Shown here in pieces: positions 44,611 to 56,093 of a stretch of DNA of 64,000 nucleotides. The DNA is taken from the NCBI RefSeq assembly GCF_000350225.1, contig NW_005179262.1, positions 22,156 through 86,155 on the forward strand, read 5' to 3'. Origin of the DNA: Chondrus crispus (taxonomy: Eukaryota; Rhodophyta; Florideophyceae; Gigartinales; Gigartinaceae). Below the pieces are notes generated by a model that made no database searches, was not told the DNA's origin, and saw only the letters and a program-made list of their open reading frames with translations. The number at the start of each line of letters is the position of its first letter. Position 1 is the first letter of the stretch. The position numbers were made by a program, and so were the translations under genes.

Positions 44611-47600
44611 CCATCGTGAAGATACGCAGGAGTCGGAGGTGGGGTTATGATTCGACACTCGAGAGGGGGAGTATGCAGACCAGAGATCAGAGTTGGAGTA
44701 AAGGGGAAGTGAAATGAGTCAGGAGACCCGTCGTTAGACTCCGCAGATGACAAGACAGGCGTGAGCATGCCACACCACAAAATGGAGATCCTATTGTATC
44801 CCCGGAGGGGGTACCATTCTTAGTTGAAGGCACACGCGTCGCTGTAGGACGCACGTGAAATGACGATTGGGATCACCGGTCCGCCCTCGTGGGTGTGATT
44901 TGATCAAAAAAATTTGGTGTGTCGGAAGCGAGCGGTTGAACGAGCGGTACGAGTCAAATATTGAACACCGGTCGTCCTTCGAAATCATAACCAAAATCGA
45001 GGAAGGATTGCCGAGATCGTTGGTGGCACGCGCAGTTGTTGTCCCTTGCCGGAGCCGACGGCACATATACCAAAACCGCCCCGCGGCAAAGTCGCGATCA
45101 ACAGCGTGCGAAGGCTTCTTGCCGAATTTGTGCCCAACGCACTGACCCCGCTCGACGAGCGAAAAGATACGTCTACATGGACCATCGCTGCGCTGAACCC
45201 GACGAGACAGCGTGCAACTAAGCTATCGCGTGTACATATAGAGGACAGACGCCCTCTATCTGCTAAGACCGAAGACCACGCGAAAGACACAGGCCGTGGC
45301 AAAATTGTGTCACAAGCCCGTTTTGTAACACGTACTCTTCCAATACCGACGTCCTCATCGAGGAAAACTGTTGTTGAACAGGATCAGCAGGGACAGACAC
45401 TGTCACGCACATAAATTTCCTGCGTTAAGAGCGATCTACATACCCGCTTACTACAGCAACCGACCCCCCCTCATGTCTTTCTTCTGTTTTTGTTTTTGTT
45501 TTTGCCTCTTTGTTTTGTTTTTGTGACGTAGAGAACAAGAACCCCGCACCGCGGAGAACGAGTAACAAGCGTACCGGGTCCCGTGTGAGCAAATGGGACG
45601 CCAAAGATCGAGGAGGCCCGGTGAATCGTCGATTGTAATTAATTTATTACACTGTGTGTCACGTCGAGAAGGAGAGCGGGCCTTTTTTCTAAGTTGTACA
45701 AGAACGTCAACTCGCGAGACTTCGTATGTCTGCCTCAGAGAGAGTACCGCGCGAGTATTCGGAGAAGATTCTGACCGACGAAGGACACCGCAACGCCCGA
45801 AGTTATGCCCTAGACGAGGATCCGTCATCACGATGTTGCTAGAGCCGACGGCTTCTCTGTTTGTACCGACGGTTGTTTCTAACAGCCGCAAGGGCAGGAC
45901 GCATACAAAAAGGGGCGAATTTGGAGAGTTGGTCCCCTGAAACGAGGTCATGACAGACGGAGGGCTACGAAGCTAAAATTTCTATGTATTGGATTGAGGG
46001 AGGACGTACCAAAAAAATGATGTCCATGTGAATTATATTGCGCGTGTAGGGTGAGAATTCACCAGCACGACGAAGAACGACGTAGTGGCTTCCGGCGACC
46101 TTCAGAGGACGCTTACTAATTCTACAGTACTTGCAGGGAAGGGCCTATTGACCATGGTAGAGATACCGGTATCAAGTCCCGGAAGGAGTTGAGGGGATGC
46201 GATTACTGAATAGGAACACACACGTTGGCCGGAGAGACGCGCTGAAGATGAACACATCGAATACGACGTTCTCGCAGGAAAGGACTCGTAAGACAGGACT
46301 GGCAAAGAGACTACAGTCACGAGGCGCTCCCTTCAAGATCTGCCCCAGTCGCGTTTCGGAAATGTAAAAGGGGATAGTCCCCCAAGTGCGCAAGCTGATC
46401 GCCCAGGGGGTAAGAGACTCAGGGACTCATCGAGCCCAGTCCCACGACACGTATTGAGAGGAAGACGGATGAGGGGTGAGACACTCCCGGTGCCGCTGGA
46501 AGCCCTGAACGGCAGAACGCATTGGAAGGGATGTTCTGTCTTAATATTATGCGAGAACGCCAACGCGACGCAGACGACGCAGGTGTCTCCTGACACTCGA
46601 CAGGGACATAATTTTTTTGTGGAGGTCGTAGGGGAAGTTGGAGAGAAATTCGAGCACCGAGCTCATTTCCTTACCATCGGGGAAACGACCCCGCCCCTCG
46701 ACGAGACCCATGTGGGACAGACAGAAGAGGTCCAGCCAGTCCACCGCATTGTCTTGTGGTTCACCGTCGGTGATGAGTAAGAGCCGACATGGGCGAACTA
46801 CAGTGCGCTGAGAGCAGGAATGAGGAGATACAACATGCGTCCGTGTCGGGGAGAGGTAAAGGACACTTCGAATCGAGCCCGGGCGGAGAATCCCATCCCC
46901 TCAGAACTAAGGCAAGGAAGAAAAGGAGGTTGAAATTTTCCTCAACTATAGGGCCGCACGCCAGAAAAATAACGAAGAGAATGCCTATTTCGCCTGAATT
47001 TCGGCAACGGGATCAGGAAAAATTAGGACACTTGTCCACGCGTCAATTTCGTGCGAGATACTTCAACCCCGTGGAGCTTGACGCGCGACGACGTCCCCAA
47101 GCCGAGGATCGGCACCGTTTCCGATTGTTGATACGCAAGGTGATCAAATTGCGAAATCTAAGGAAAGAGGATCTAGGTTCCAACGTAATGTACGCGTCGG
47201 CAAATTCGGACAGCAAGAGAATTGAAGGCCGTCGGCACGCTGATAGAATGGCAGTCTGAGGAGCTCTCGCGCACGATTCATCAAACCATCCACACAAGGA
47301 GGACAATACCTCGACGATAATGAAATGGAACGTCGAAACGGGCGTCTACAGTGACGTCGTAGCGAGGGTAGAAGGACAACGTCGCCAGTATTACGTGGAC
47401 CATATTTTATTTCCCCCAGGGACAGTGCAAGGGGACCATCCCACGGAAAGGAAAGGAGTCTGCAGGACACCATAAAGCGAGGCTGGTACCTCGTCATTCG
47501 TACCGGACGCATCGCCAAGAAGGGAATTGAACCTCGATCACGCACCAGAACCCTCAACGCTATTTTTTTTGAAGGGTAAGGCGCAGACCTAGAGTGGCGG

Positions 47601-50020
47601 ATGTCAAGGAGGACGGGATAGGATGTAAGCGACCAAGCGCCGGTCCAACGACACATGAGAAGACAAATCCCCTATCAAGGAATCGAGCGAGCCCTTCGAT
47701 AAAGGCGTCCCCGAGACGGACCAGACATGGCCGAACTCGAGCAGAGTGCTGATGTATCGGAGTTGTCGAGGAGGATCGGGGGGGCGTAAAACTTGCTAGA
47801 AAAGAGGAGGGAAGGAAAAGAGAGAAAGACAACTGAACACCTGTCCGCTCGGACAAGCGGGGCGAAAGAGGAGAGAAGGTGAGCGACGACGGTGCACCCG
47901 TGATGAGCCGTGGGTTGCCGAAGCCCCAATGAAGAAGCAGGGGTAGGAGGTTCAACGTCGTAGGGTTGTGACCGAACAGGTCAAACTCTCGACACCACGT
48001 CAGAAAGAGATCAATTAATCGGGTCTCACTACAGATCAATACACAGGGTCGTCATGAAGGTCAACCAAGCCTTCCCGCCCTTGACTACAGTGGAGGAAGG
48101 AAAGAGAAAAAATACACAACGGGTGTACAAGGAGAAGAGGAGGAAAATGGGAGACGCACGCCGTGATAGGAGGATGGAAATTTTACAAATTGAATAAGAG
48201 AAGAGGGAGGCGTACATGGAGGAAGAGGAAGAAAAAGGCTGGAACTGCAAGGGGAGGAATTTGGAGACGAAGGAGGCAGGATGCGGTGGTCGGTAGTATG
48301 CCGCTCAAGCACTGGGAAAGCGCATGAAGTAGTTCCGGCTTGCAAAAAACACCGACGAAGACTCATGGGGTCAAGAAAAATGCCGCAGTGCGAGAAGCGA
48401 TGGGGGAATCTACAGACGTACCGGACTCGAGGGATATGATGAAGGGATCCTTCGCGAGACATGAACGGGCCATACGGCGTAGACAGATGGCCGAAGAGCG
48501 GAAACCGTCGTTCACTCCGCAGCGAAATGCCGCTGACATGGTCGATCGGAAGACGAATTTTCGCGACGAAGTATACACACGTGGCAACGTGTGCAAGCGC
48601 ATTTTGGGTTTTTAGTGTGGTCGAGGTGGTGATTGAAGATGCTGTCCCCTATGCAGCGCGATCGTTCCTCAAAATGACAACCGACTTGAACCTACCGCGG
48701 TAGCCGCCACACTTAAGACCGCTAACGAAAGGCTGGTCCAAGAAACTTTCGACAAGGCAACTGTTAGCAGGATCACGATCGACGCTTCGCATATGCTCAA
48801 TATGATCCGTGATGTGGATGGACATTTCTTGTCTCATCAGAGCGAAGTAGGGCTCAGAGGAAATCGCACGACGAGTTGGTGAAGCGTGAGAGGGTGCAGA
48901 GTGTGGAGTGGAAACGGCGGAGAGACCATATTGTGTGGATTTCGTGGAGGCCCACGCGAGGGAAAGAGCTGACGACATGAAACTGTCAGGGGATTTTTTT
49001 ATTTGGGGAAGGTGGTGTAACCACAGGAGGCCGCCGTGGAAGAATTGATAGAGGTCTCGTCCCCGGGGACAGTGACAACTGGAACCGCTCAAGACGAAGC
49101 GTTAGGGGAAAAACATTGGTCACGAGAATCGTGCGTTCAAGCGCACCATTCCTGCGACGAACACGTGGTGGAGTGTGGCTATGCTAGGAACGTAGGGACA
49201 GCTTTGAGAGTGTTCACCTTTCTTTTAACAGGAGACGGTTGCCAAAAAGATTCCCAGCAATGTGTTTGGAGGTTGGAGGACGGACGAGGGAGAGAATGCG
49301 ACACAAAAAAGGGGAACGGAAAGACAAGCCTCCATGTCGAGTCAAGGGCTAGAAGAGAGATCGGCGCAGGGACCTCTTTGTCCAGATAATCGGAAAAAGG
49401 AAGCCACCATGCCGAGTGTTGCCGTACCAGCGGTACAGGAAAATTTGGAATGGCAGAGATTGGCCACTTCATGAGGAATCCATGAGCTTGAAGGACTCTT
49501 GGCGTCACGAACTGAGGTCTGCTCGAGGAAAACTATTGGGGAAACGAGAAGCGAGGAGGGAAGGCGACCGATTTCTTGTTCTTCGCACCAAGCGACATTC
49601 TTCACTTTTACAGTCACGCTGAAGTTCAGGGTGGATGTTTATGACGTTTTTCCCTAGCTGAGCGCAATTGGACCGCTCAATTACAACACAGAAATCAATG
49701 GATTGCTGGCTGAGATGTCGACAGCGTGGGGCACTCCCGATTCGAAGGAAGTTTGGTAGGAGACTCTCGCGGAAACTCCCAGTGTTGGCTGCATGAACAG
49801 AGGAGTTATTAGGAATGTACTTCGTGGTCAGGGGAAATGATAATAAGGGGAAAGGGATATGCAAGTGAGGGCATAGGGTGATACCGCTAATCAAGAACCA
49901 CCCCGGCAGGAAAAAGAAAACTTGAGTTCGTCTTGCCCTTGCTTCGGCTGTGACCGTCGGTCGAAAAGAGATGAACGACTTAGTGGTTTCTCCAGAGAGG
50001 TGCCCTGCGCAAGGGCGCTC
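44611..50020 (+). other. Gypsy-1 extra 3' internal region, purine-rich, decayed ORFs
   Basis: 5.4 kb lie between the pol end and the polypurine tract, where most gypsy elements have little. The plus strand is strongly purine-rich from about 46400. It carries short protein-like frames, the best being 46789-47259 (156 residues, with ISPEFRQRDQEKLGHLSTRQ and a basic tail). Others are 45046-45414 and 48054-48197 (NQAFPPLTTVEEGKRKN). Minus-strand frames 49092-48649 and 50140-49505 are less convincing. No envelope, methylase or other domain is recognised. It may be a decayed accessory gene or spacer. Confidence 0.45.
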
Positions 50021-50032
50021 AGAAGGGGGATA
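50021..50032 (+). promoter_or_regulatory. Polypurine tract of gypsy-1
   Basis: AGAAGGGGGATA directly precedes the 3' LTR start TGTAG at 50033. Confidence 0.82.
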
Positions 50033-51179
50033 TGTAGTGCAATACGCACCTGAAAAGGGGGGTGAAAAGAAGTGAAAAAGGAAAAAAAATTGGATACTGT
50101 GGTCTGTGTTTGGGGGACACACGTGTGCGACGAAGCGCACGATTATTTTAATTATTTAATTTATTTACTAATTAGATATAGAATCTAGAGCCGGGAGCTA
50201 CTGTACTCGCCCCGGCGGGCCTCTATATAACTTAGCCCTTTGACCGACCAAGTCAATAAACCAACCCGAGTTGCCGGAGTTGAATGTCGCCTTGGTCGAA
50301 GTCCGTCTCTACCAAGACGCTCCCTTATACCTAAGCCTACGGCATCCTTCAGCGCTCGGGGGTACCCTTCCTTTTTCCTTTATTTCCCAATCAAACCCGA
50401 GTTGCCGGAGTTAGATCTCGCCTTCGTCGAAGACCGCTTCCGTTCACGCGACGCGCTTCCCTTCTACGCTGCTAACGACATCCTCTATTGCTCGGGGTCC
50501 CATTCCTTTTCCTTATCCTTTTACCTTTTCTATCTCTACATCTTTTTTTCCCTTAATTGTGTTGGTTCCATTGGAGTCGGTTGCGACCGATCCGGTGTAG
50601 GTGTTTTAGCCATCGGGCAACACGTTGTGTAGCGCGGCTACTGTTTCAAGTTCCGTCGGAAGGCTGTCGTAACGACACCGCCGTCGAAGGTCTTACTGTA
50701 TAAGACAGAGTTGGTACCACCTACCGCGATCGCGATCGCGCTGGTGAGGGTGTGTTTAGCCATCGGGCAACACGTCGGTAGTAGCGTTGCTACACGGTTA
50801 CGATCCCGTCGGGTAGTGCTGAACAAGCCCCCGTCGAAGACCTTGAATTATACACAAGGTGCTGAAGACGCTCGTCGAGCATTGGCCTTACAACCCAGCG
50901 AACCGCGGTTACATTCTCGTAGACAAGCCCAACCCGCACTCGCCGAGCACTTAAGTCTTCACAAGTCTCTACCACCATTATCCTCCCGGGCCGGGTATCT
51001 TTCCTTAACCCCCCCGTCGGAGTCGCGCTACCGTGGGCCGCAAGCCCACACGAGGGGAAAGGGAGTCTCGAACGCTCCGTAGCGCGTGCCATCGGCAGTG
51101 GTTGTTGCTGTTGCTGTTTTTCTTCTTTTTGTTTGACCGCCGGACTGTTTTCGCGGCCTGCCAGGCACATTGCACTACA
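50033..51179 (+). repeat. Gypsy-1 3' LTR
   Basis: Nearly identical to 36536-37680, with termini TGTAGTGCAA and TTGCACTACA forming a perfect 10-bp inverted repeat. GGCCT follows at 51180-51184. Confidence 0.93.
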
Positions 51180-51184
51180 GGCCT
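51180..51184. repeat. Target site duplication GGCCT (right)
   Basis: Matches 36531-36535. Confidence 0.95.
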
Positions 51185-52051
51185 CCTTCTCTCTCCTCTC
51201 CTCGGTCTTCGTGGGCCTACTCCTCGACCTCCGCCGTCCGGAGTGGTTTCTTCAACGCCACACAAAAGTAAAACAGAACAAACGACGAGAGATACAAAAG
51301 AAAAAAAGCAAAGACAAAGTTGCTGATCGTTGGAGATCGGTAAGTTCGTTGCGTGCGAAAAAACTACAGGCGGGTCAGTATCTGCCGCCACCGACGCCAT
51401 TCTTGGTATCCCCTCAGTTTGGCGGTGCTCCCTCGACCCGCGATCTCGTCGCACGCCATAGCGTCTCTCTCCTCCGGCTCGTGGGTAACAGTCGGCGCTG
51501 TCGTCGCTCCGTTTTTCGGCATCCCGTACGGGACGATCGCGCTCCCCTTCTCCTTGGTTGTAACTTCGCGTGGCGGAAGATACGGACTTGTGCGTGCTGT
51601 TTGCACTTTTTCTAAGTACCCAGCGCCTCACGCGCTTCACCAGACACGCCTTCCTAAATTTTGCTAAAAAATTCCCGATGTTGTTCTGTGTTCCACTCTG
51701 GCTCTTCCACACTCGTCGTGTGCCTCCCCTTCCGAGTGCAATACAATACCTTCCCATTTTATTTCGTAATGCGCCCTTGGCTAGGGCAGATTGCCGATGC
51801 AACGTCATTTCACGTGAGCTCGGTGACTCATGCTCACTCCTGGACCGCGTAGTACCTCATCTTTGGACTACAATAAAATTCTCATTTCTTGAACTGACGG
51901 CACGCGTCGCTCTATTTGTCTGTGGGGATCTGAGGGTCCCTCACCTGACTCTTTACATGTCCTCGTTCACCTTTTCAAGACCCTCCAGTCCGCTCGCTCT
52001 CGCCTGTACGTACCACAGCGTTAACACTGACATGTGGGCTTCTTGCCACAA
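51185..52051 (-). other. Gypsy-2 3' internal region (part), with unknown frame
   Basis: This follows the gypsy-2 pol stop on the minus strand and was contiguous with 36530 before gypsy-1 inserted. A minus-strand frame (51606-51364, with TTKEKGSAIVPYGMPKNGA) looks protein-like. A longer one (51808-51005) overlaps it in another phase and runs into gypsy-1. This suggests that gypsy-2 also has an extra gene after pol, but it is not recognised. Confidence 0.4.
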
Positions 52052-52535
52052 CTATCCTGATTGTGCTTGCGCGATCTGCCCAGACAAGGACAGCCTTTTC
52101 ATTCGGAAGTTCGTAACAGCTGCGCTGCGTGGTAACTGCTCAATGGGTTTCCACGTCGCGTCTTCGGTGACATAACCATACCAATCCACTTTGAGAAATA
52201 GTTTCTCACCTTCATAAGCGTGGTCGATGACCTTGTTGATTACGTATTCCGTGTTGTTGTTTGTCTGTGCGGGTACAGGAGTATTTCCTTCCCCCTCCTG
52301 ATGATCCTTCTGTCCGCTCTGCGCCTCCGAGTTTCCTAACTTCTGCGTACCTTGCGAAACTCCTTCTGCCTCCGAGCTATTGATTAACTCGTCATCGTCC
52401 TCTGCGGTTGAAGCACGTAGGAGGGGGCTGTCCTCCCCATCAGCTACGCTTCCATCCCCGCCGCCGTTGGTTCCACTGAGGAACTGGAGCGCTTGCCGTA
52501 GACCGGGGACTGGCGCGAAGTCCATCGGACTAGGT
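52052..52535 (-). pseudogene. Gypsy-2 pol C-terminus with chromodomain
   Basis: About 160 codons homologous to the end of gypsy-1 pol: SPMDFAPVPGLRQALQFL, an acidic/Gln-rich linker, and a chromodomain EYVINKVIDHAYEGEKLFL followed by KVDWYGYVTEDATWKPIEQL. It ends with TAG. Chromodomains of this kind steer integrase to modified chromatin. Unlike gypsy-1, both chromodomain tryptophans are intact. The upstream part is replaced by LTR-B at 52536. Confidence 0.85.
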
Positions 52536-52858
52536 GTTGTAATTCTACGACCACATGCAGACACGCGTGACACACAACGACAAGAATGACACATTTAAAA
52601 GCAAAAATAGTCCTCGTGGCAAGCTGAGCAAGTTTGATTTTCAACGTGTACACGTGTGATTTCCGTACACGGTTGCACCCTACAGTACTTCAGGAGCAAG
52701 TTTGGTTTTCAACCTGTACACGGTTGCACTGTACAGTACAATCGGAGCATGTTTCATTTCCTCTGTCTGACACGTGTATGACCTGGACACATGGCCTTAT
52801 TACACTGTCGGACACGTACAGTACGCCTGCAGTCTTACAGACAAATTGTAGAACCTTG
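52536..52858 (+). repeat. LTR-B 5' fragment next to gypsy-2 pol
   Basis: The first ~323 bases of LTR-B start with the exact terminus TGTTGTAATTC joined to gypsy-2 codons. Homology stops at GAACCTTG (52851-52858), and unrelated sequence follows. Confidence 0.8.
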
Positions 52859-54050
52859 TGTAGCATAAACACCCCCAGCGATAGGGGTGTATGCGCAGTT
52901 CGACCGAGACCCTTGTCGATCGGGAAGACGGGGGTGAAGCGGGACACCAGCTAACGAAACCGGGAAGCGGGACGGGGTAGCGTGGCAGAGCGGGAACGAG
53001 GAGGACGCGGGCACGCGCGAGCGGTTCGACGCCTCGACGCCCCGGCGTAGTACTGGGTAACGATCCAGTACCGACGGGCGGAGGCAGAGCCGGCTCGTAG
53101 GCGTGCCGCGCGCGTTCTCAACCCGCGCTAGGTGCCTCTCTAAGGTAGTTAGCGAGCGTTACGTTAGAATAAGCAGGAAGTCGGACCTTGACGGTCGGTG
53201 GGTGACAAGTCCGTGCGTGTCCTCCTCCCCCGCCGCCGGTCCGCTCCATATTTAATATACAAAACTGTCGGGAGACCGACCGGAAGGGGGCGGTCCGGAG
53301 GGGATTTTAGTGATGGGTAAAAGGGTGGTAAATAGGGTTACCTTAAAGGAAGGGGGAAAAGCGGCAGGCTATTGCCTCAGAACCGCTACAGACGGTGAGC
53401 AAGGTCAGGGGACTGGGTTGTCGGGTTGATGGTTCAGGTGATCGAATGTGCTGAGGTCGGAGACGAGTAGCGTCTTCGACCTGGCTTTATAGTCCTATTG
53501 ACTCTACAATGAAAGTAGGGGCACTACCATAAAAGGGAGGTTGCGCCACCCACGAAATGTGTCTAAACGGTTACACCCTAAAACAGGTAGAATTGTAGGT
53601 GGCACGTCCTTAAGGGACTCTATCGTTGATAGCCAAAGGTAGCCAACATAGTCCCTGAATTGATATTGATAACAGAGAAATGTGATATCTACTGTAGTCT
53701 AGTCAATAAGTCTAACAGAAACAATCTATAACACTACAGTACCGAAGTACTGTAGTGGACTACTGTAGCACAGATCGGACCGTACTGTCATACTGTCAGT
53801 CATCGTAGCTGACATTACACGTGCGTGCGCGCGCTTCCGTCCCACGCGGCACACGTGTACACGTGTGCGCGCGTGCGGCCTGTACCCGAGGGGTACACGT
53901 GGCCACGCGCGGTAATACTGTGGAGCATCGGGCTCTACAGTATTGGATCCCGTTGTTGATCCAATCTAACTAAAAAGTCCCAGGGGGGTTATACTACACG
54001 GCCCCCCCTTAAGCGGGGACGTCCGCGTCCACGGGTTGTAGAGCTAGAGA
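52859..54050. other. Unassigned, no gene
   Basis: No open frame of note on either strand and no RNA gene recognised. The left part is GC-rich. The right part (53690-53960) is crowded with ACTGTAGT/TACAGTA-type words and CACGTGT-like words, and ends in a C7 run. An 11-bp-stem hairpin is listed separately. Confidence 0.45.
53732..53757. repeat. Perfect hairpin, 11-bp stem, CGAA loop
   Basis: CACTACAGTAC, loop CGAA, then GTACTGTAGTG. It lies in a cluster of related words (CTACTGTAG at 53761-53769; CTACAGTATT near 53936). It has no T-run typical of a terminator. Confidence 0.9.
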
Positions 54051-55560
54051 AATGTCCAACCGCACCAGCGGTACGATCGCCTCCGTTCCCTATAACGACT
54101 CCGCCCCCCGGTCGGTGTCCTTCGTTTCTCCTTTCGCGTTCATTTGCGTGCGTGCCGCCTGCCCGTCCCTTTCCTTAGCATGCGTCGACCCCCTCTGCCC
54201 TTCCCGCGCGATCTTACGCGAGTCCGTGGGCCTTTTGCTTCGTCGGTCTTTTCTCTCCCCTTTTTTTCAGCGACGTGCGGTGTGACAGAGGTGAGGGTGG
54301 TGACGTGCGGCGTGCTGACCAATTGTATCGCTCCCTCTTGGCGGCCGGAGGCGCGGGAGAGCGGGGTTTGTCTGATCCGTTGCGGTTTGTGTTCGCTTCG
54401 TTTGCCGAGTGGGTCGTCGGATGGCACGAGGCCCGACCGTTGCCCTGCGCTATGGCGCATCTGTGGCGTATATGCAACCGACTGTCTTGGAGGATACGCC
54501 TCCACCCAATTGCCTCCTCTCTCCTCGCGGGAACAGCTTGTCTTCCGTTCTTCTCTGCTTAGCGCGGGGCGGTTGCCGTTGAAAAACGACGCTCCTTCCG
54601 GTGTCGTCCGTACGGCACTTTGCGTCGCGGAAGTAAGCGTCGTAGCCGGTTTCGCCAGCGCGGTCGTTCGTACCCCGTCCTCACGCGGTGTGTCGTGTAC
54701 CTCCTTTCGTGGCCCCTTTCCCTTCTTCGGCCAACTGCACATGTGCTCCGCCTCACTTTTCGCGCCACTTGCCATCGGGCAAGGGCGCGGGTGCGTAGCC
54801 ATTCGCTATCTTTCTTCCTGCCGCTCGCCGTCGAGGCGAGAGCTCGAAGAAGCGAACCCCGTTTTCTATTTGGCGTCCCTCGCCGTCGTGACGAGGGCGC
54901 CGGCGCCGGCGATTTCCTCCGTACGGTTCGCCTCGTTATACCGGCGGCGAGCGAGGGCGCTCCGGAAGCCTGTGCCACGGTTCGAGTAACGTCGCTCCAC
55001 TATGGGTATGCCGCGCTTAGGATCGTGTCGGGGAGAGGGGGTTCGTCGACGGATTAACGGGATGACCGCAGCTGCGATGGAAGTCGCGCTTCTGCTAAAA
55101 TTAACGAGCTCCCATTCGCTGAGCCACTCCCGACTCCTTCGCCGGGCTTGAGAGACGTGTGGGACGAGATCGTCTCGCTTGGCGCCTTCCCCTCTTCCGG
55201 GGATCTTGTCTTCCGTTATTCTCGGCGTGGCGCGGGGCGGTTGCCCTCGAAAAGCGACGCTGCTTCCGGTACCGTCCGTACGGCACTTTGCGTCGCAGAA
55301 CTAAGCGTCGGAGCGTCGGAGCCGATTTCGCTGTAGTGTTTGTCTGTGCCCGTCCACACGCCGTTAGTCGCTTGTCCCCCATCCGTAGCTCTCTCTTGAT
55401 ACGGTGCGCGCGCAGTTTTCGGTAACTCGGCCTCCATTGCTCCTGGAGTTGCCCTTCTCTCCCACACCCTCAGTTGGATCGTACCACCTTCCCTCATATC
55501 TCGGCCTCCCCGCGAGCTGCACCTCAACCCACGCGTCTGACCATATCGCGGGTACTTTTT
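54051..55560. other. GC-rich segment open on both strands, unassigned
   Basis: Long overlapping frames exist on both strands (54144-54989 plus, 54802-54140 minus). They arise from high GC and few stops. Neither product has a recognisable domain, and both are Arg/Ser/Pro-rich. I do not call a gene. A direct repeat lies within. Confidence 0.4.
54537..54641 (+). repeat. 105-bp direct repeat, copy 1 (copy 2 at 55205-55310)
   Basis: Both copies begin CTTGTCTTCCGTT and share GCGCGGGGCGGTTGCC and CCGTCCGTACGGCACTTTGC, with about 85-90 percent identity by eye. They are 668 bases apart and in the same orientation. They could be parts of a tandem duplication or LTR-like ends. Confidence 0.7.
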
Positions 55561-55944
55561 GAACCTGCAGATGATGTCCTCCGCAAGCGGCGGGAGAGCA
55601 CATTCCGACGTCGCTTTTGTGTCGCTTCCTTGTTGGCCAATTTCTTACCAGAGCGCTCGACACCCACAGGTCCATGGCCGGTCGGTTCGGCGAGAATGCC
55701 GTGGTGTCCTTCTGTACCGACCGCCGTCGCGCGGTATCTTCTGTCTATTCCCTGTTCCCTTTCGCCACCGTCGACCCTTAGGTACACAGATGTCCTTCTT
55801 AAAGAATGCCTGCCAAAAATCTTCTTTATCGCCCCTCTTGAGGGTTAAAAGTTCGATCACGACAACACACTTATACCAGAAACGACCCTCCTCACATGAG
55901 TTAGCACCTGACTCAAATGAGGATTTTTTGTGTCGAATAGACAC
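55364..55944 (-). other. Weak unknown ORFs, minus strand
   Basis: Frames 55944-55645 (with FWYKCVVVIELLTLKRGDKEDF) and 55675-55364 overlap by 31 bases in different phases. The first looks partly protein-like. No family recognised. Confidence 0.2.
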
Positions 55945-55999
55945 TAGACTTGCTCTTACTCAAAATTCTGCGAAATCATTTCGGATACAGTAGGTACCC

Positions 56000-56047
56000 C
56001 TCAATAGTGCACCCTCGTGCCATCAGCTATAGATACGCACTATTGAG
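56000..56047. repeat. Inverted repeat CTCAATAGTGC
   Basis: 11-bp arms at 56000-56010 and 56037-56047. A third related arm (ACTATTGAGGAG) is at about 56379-56390, in the orientation needed to make 55998-56390 a short element with inverted ends. Confidence 0.6.
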
Positions 56048-56069
56048 AGCGCGAACTAATAAAGGTCAT

Positions 56070-56093
56070 TCCACAGGTCACGTGACCTGTGGA
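56070..56093. repeat. Perfect 24-bp palindrome
   Basis: TCCACAGGTCAC then its exact complement GTGACCTGTGGA, with weaker flanking symmetry (AGGTC at 56063, GACCT at 56096). It contains the CACGTG core. Confidence 0.92.

Larger units (their letters stand above)
36536..51179 (+). mobile_element. Complete Ty3/gypsy chromovirus-like element, 14.6 kb (gypsy-1)
   Basis: Both LTRs (36536-37680, 50033-51179; about 1.15 kb) are present, with 10-bp inverted termini and a 5-bp target duplication. The internal region (12.35 kb) holds a primer binding site, gag, protease, RT, RNase H, integrase, chromodomain, an extra 5.4 kb of purine-rich sequence, and a polypurine tract. The LTRs differ at few positions, so insertion is recent compared with the permuted host element. 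Yet the coding region has several stops and frameshifts. It may have been copied in trans. Confidence 0.93.
29868..52535 (-). mobile_element. Permuted Ty3/gypsy element (gypsy-2) carrying a nested gypsy
   Basis: Read on the minus strand the parts are: chromodomain end of pol (52535-52052), 3' internal region (52051-51185, then 36530-33734 across the nested element), polypurine tract, LTR (33721-32680), then mid-gag, protease and RT start (to 29868). This is a circular permutation of the normal order. It could be two tandem elements sharing an LTR with a deletion, or a product of joining the 3' LTR end into the element's own gag. Both outer ends abut LTR-B sequence. Confidence 0.65.

Noticed and set aside
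36535-51180. CRISPR or tandem satellite interpretation of the two 1.15-kb repeats
   Set aside because: The exact target duplication, polypurine tract, primer site and pol content show that they are LTRs.
52859-53600. Search for tRNA or rRNA genes in the non-coding stretch
   Set aside because: No cloverleaf with conserved boxes and no rRNA core sequence was recognised by eye. A tRNA or Rfam scan would be decisive.
54140-54989. 281-residue plus and 220-residue minus overlapping ORFs
   Set aside because: High GC leaves few stops on both strands. There is no domain or start context, so neither is called.
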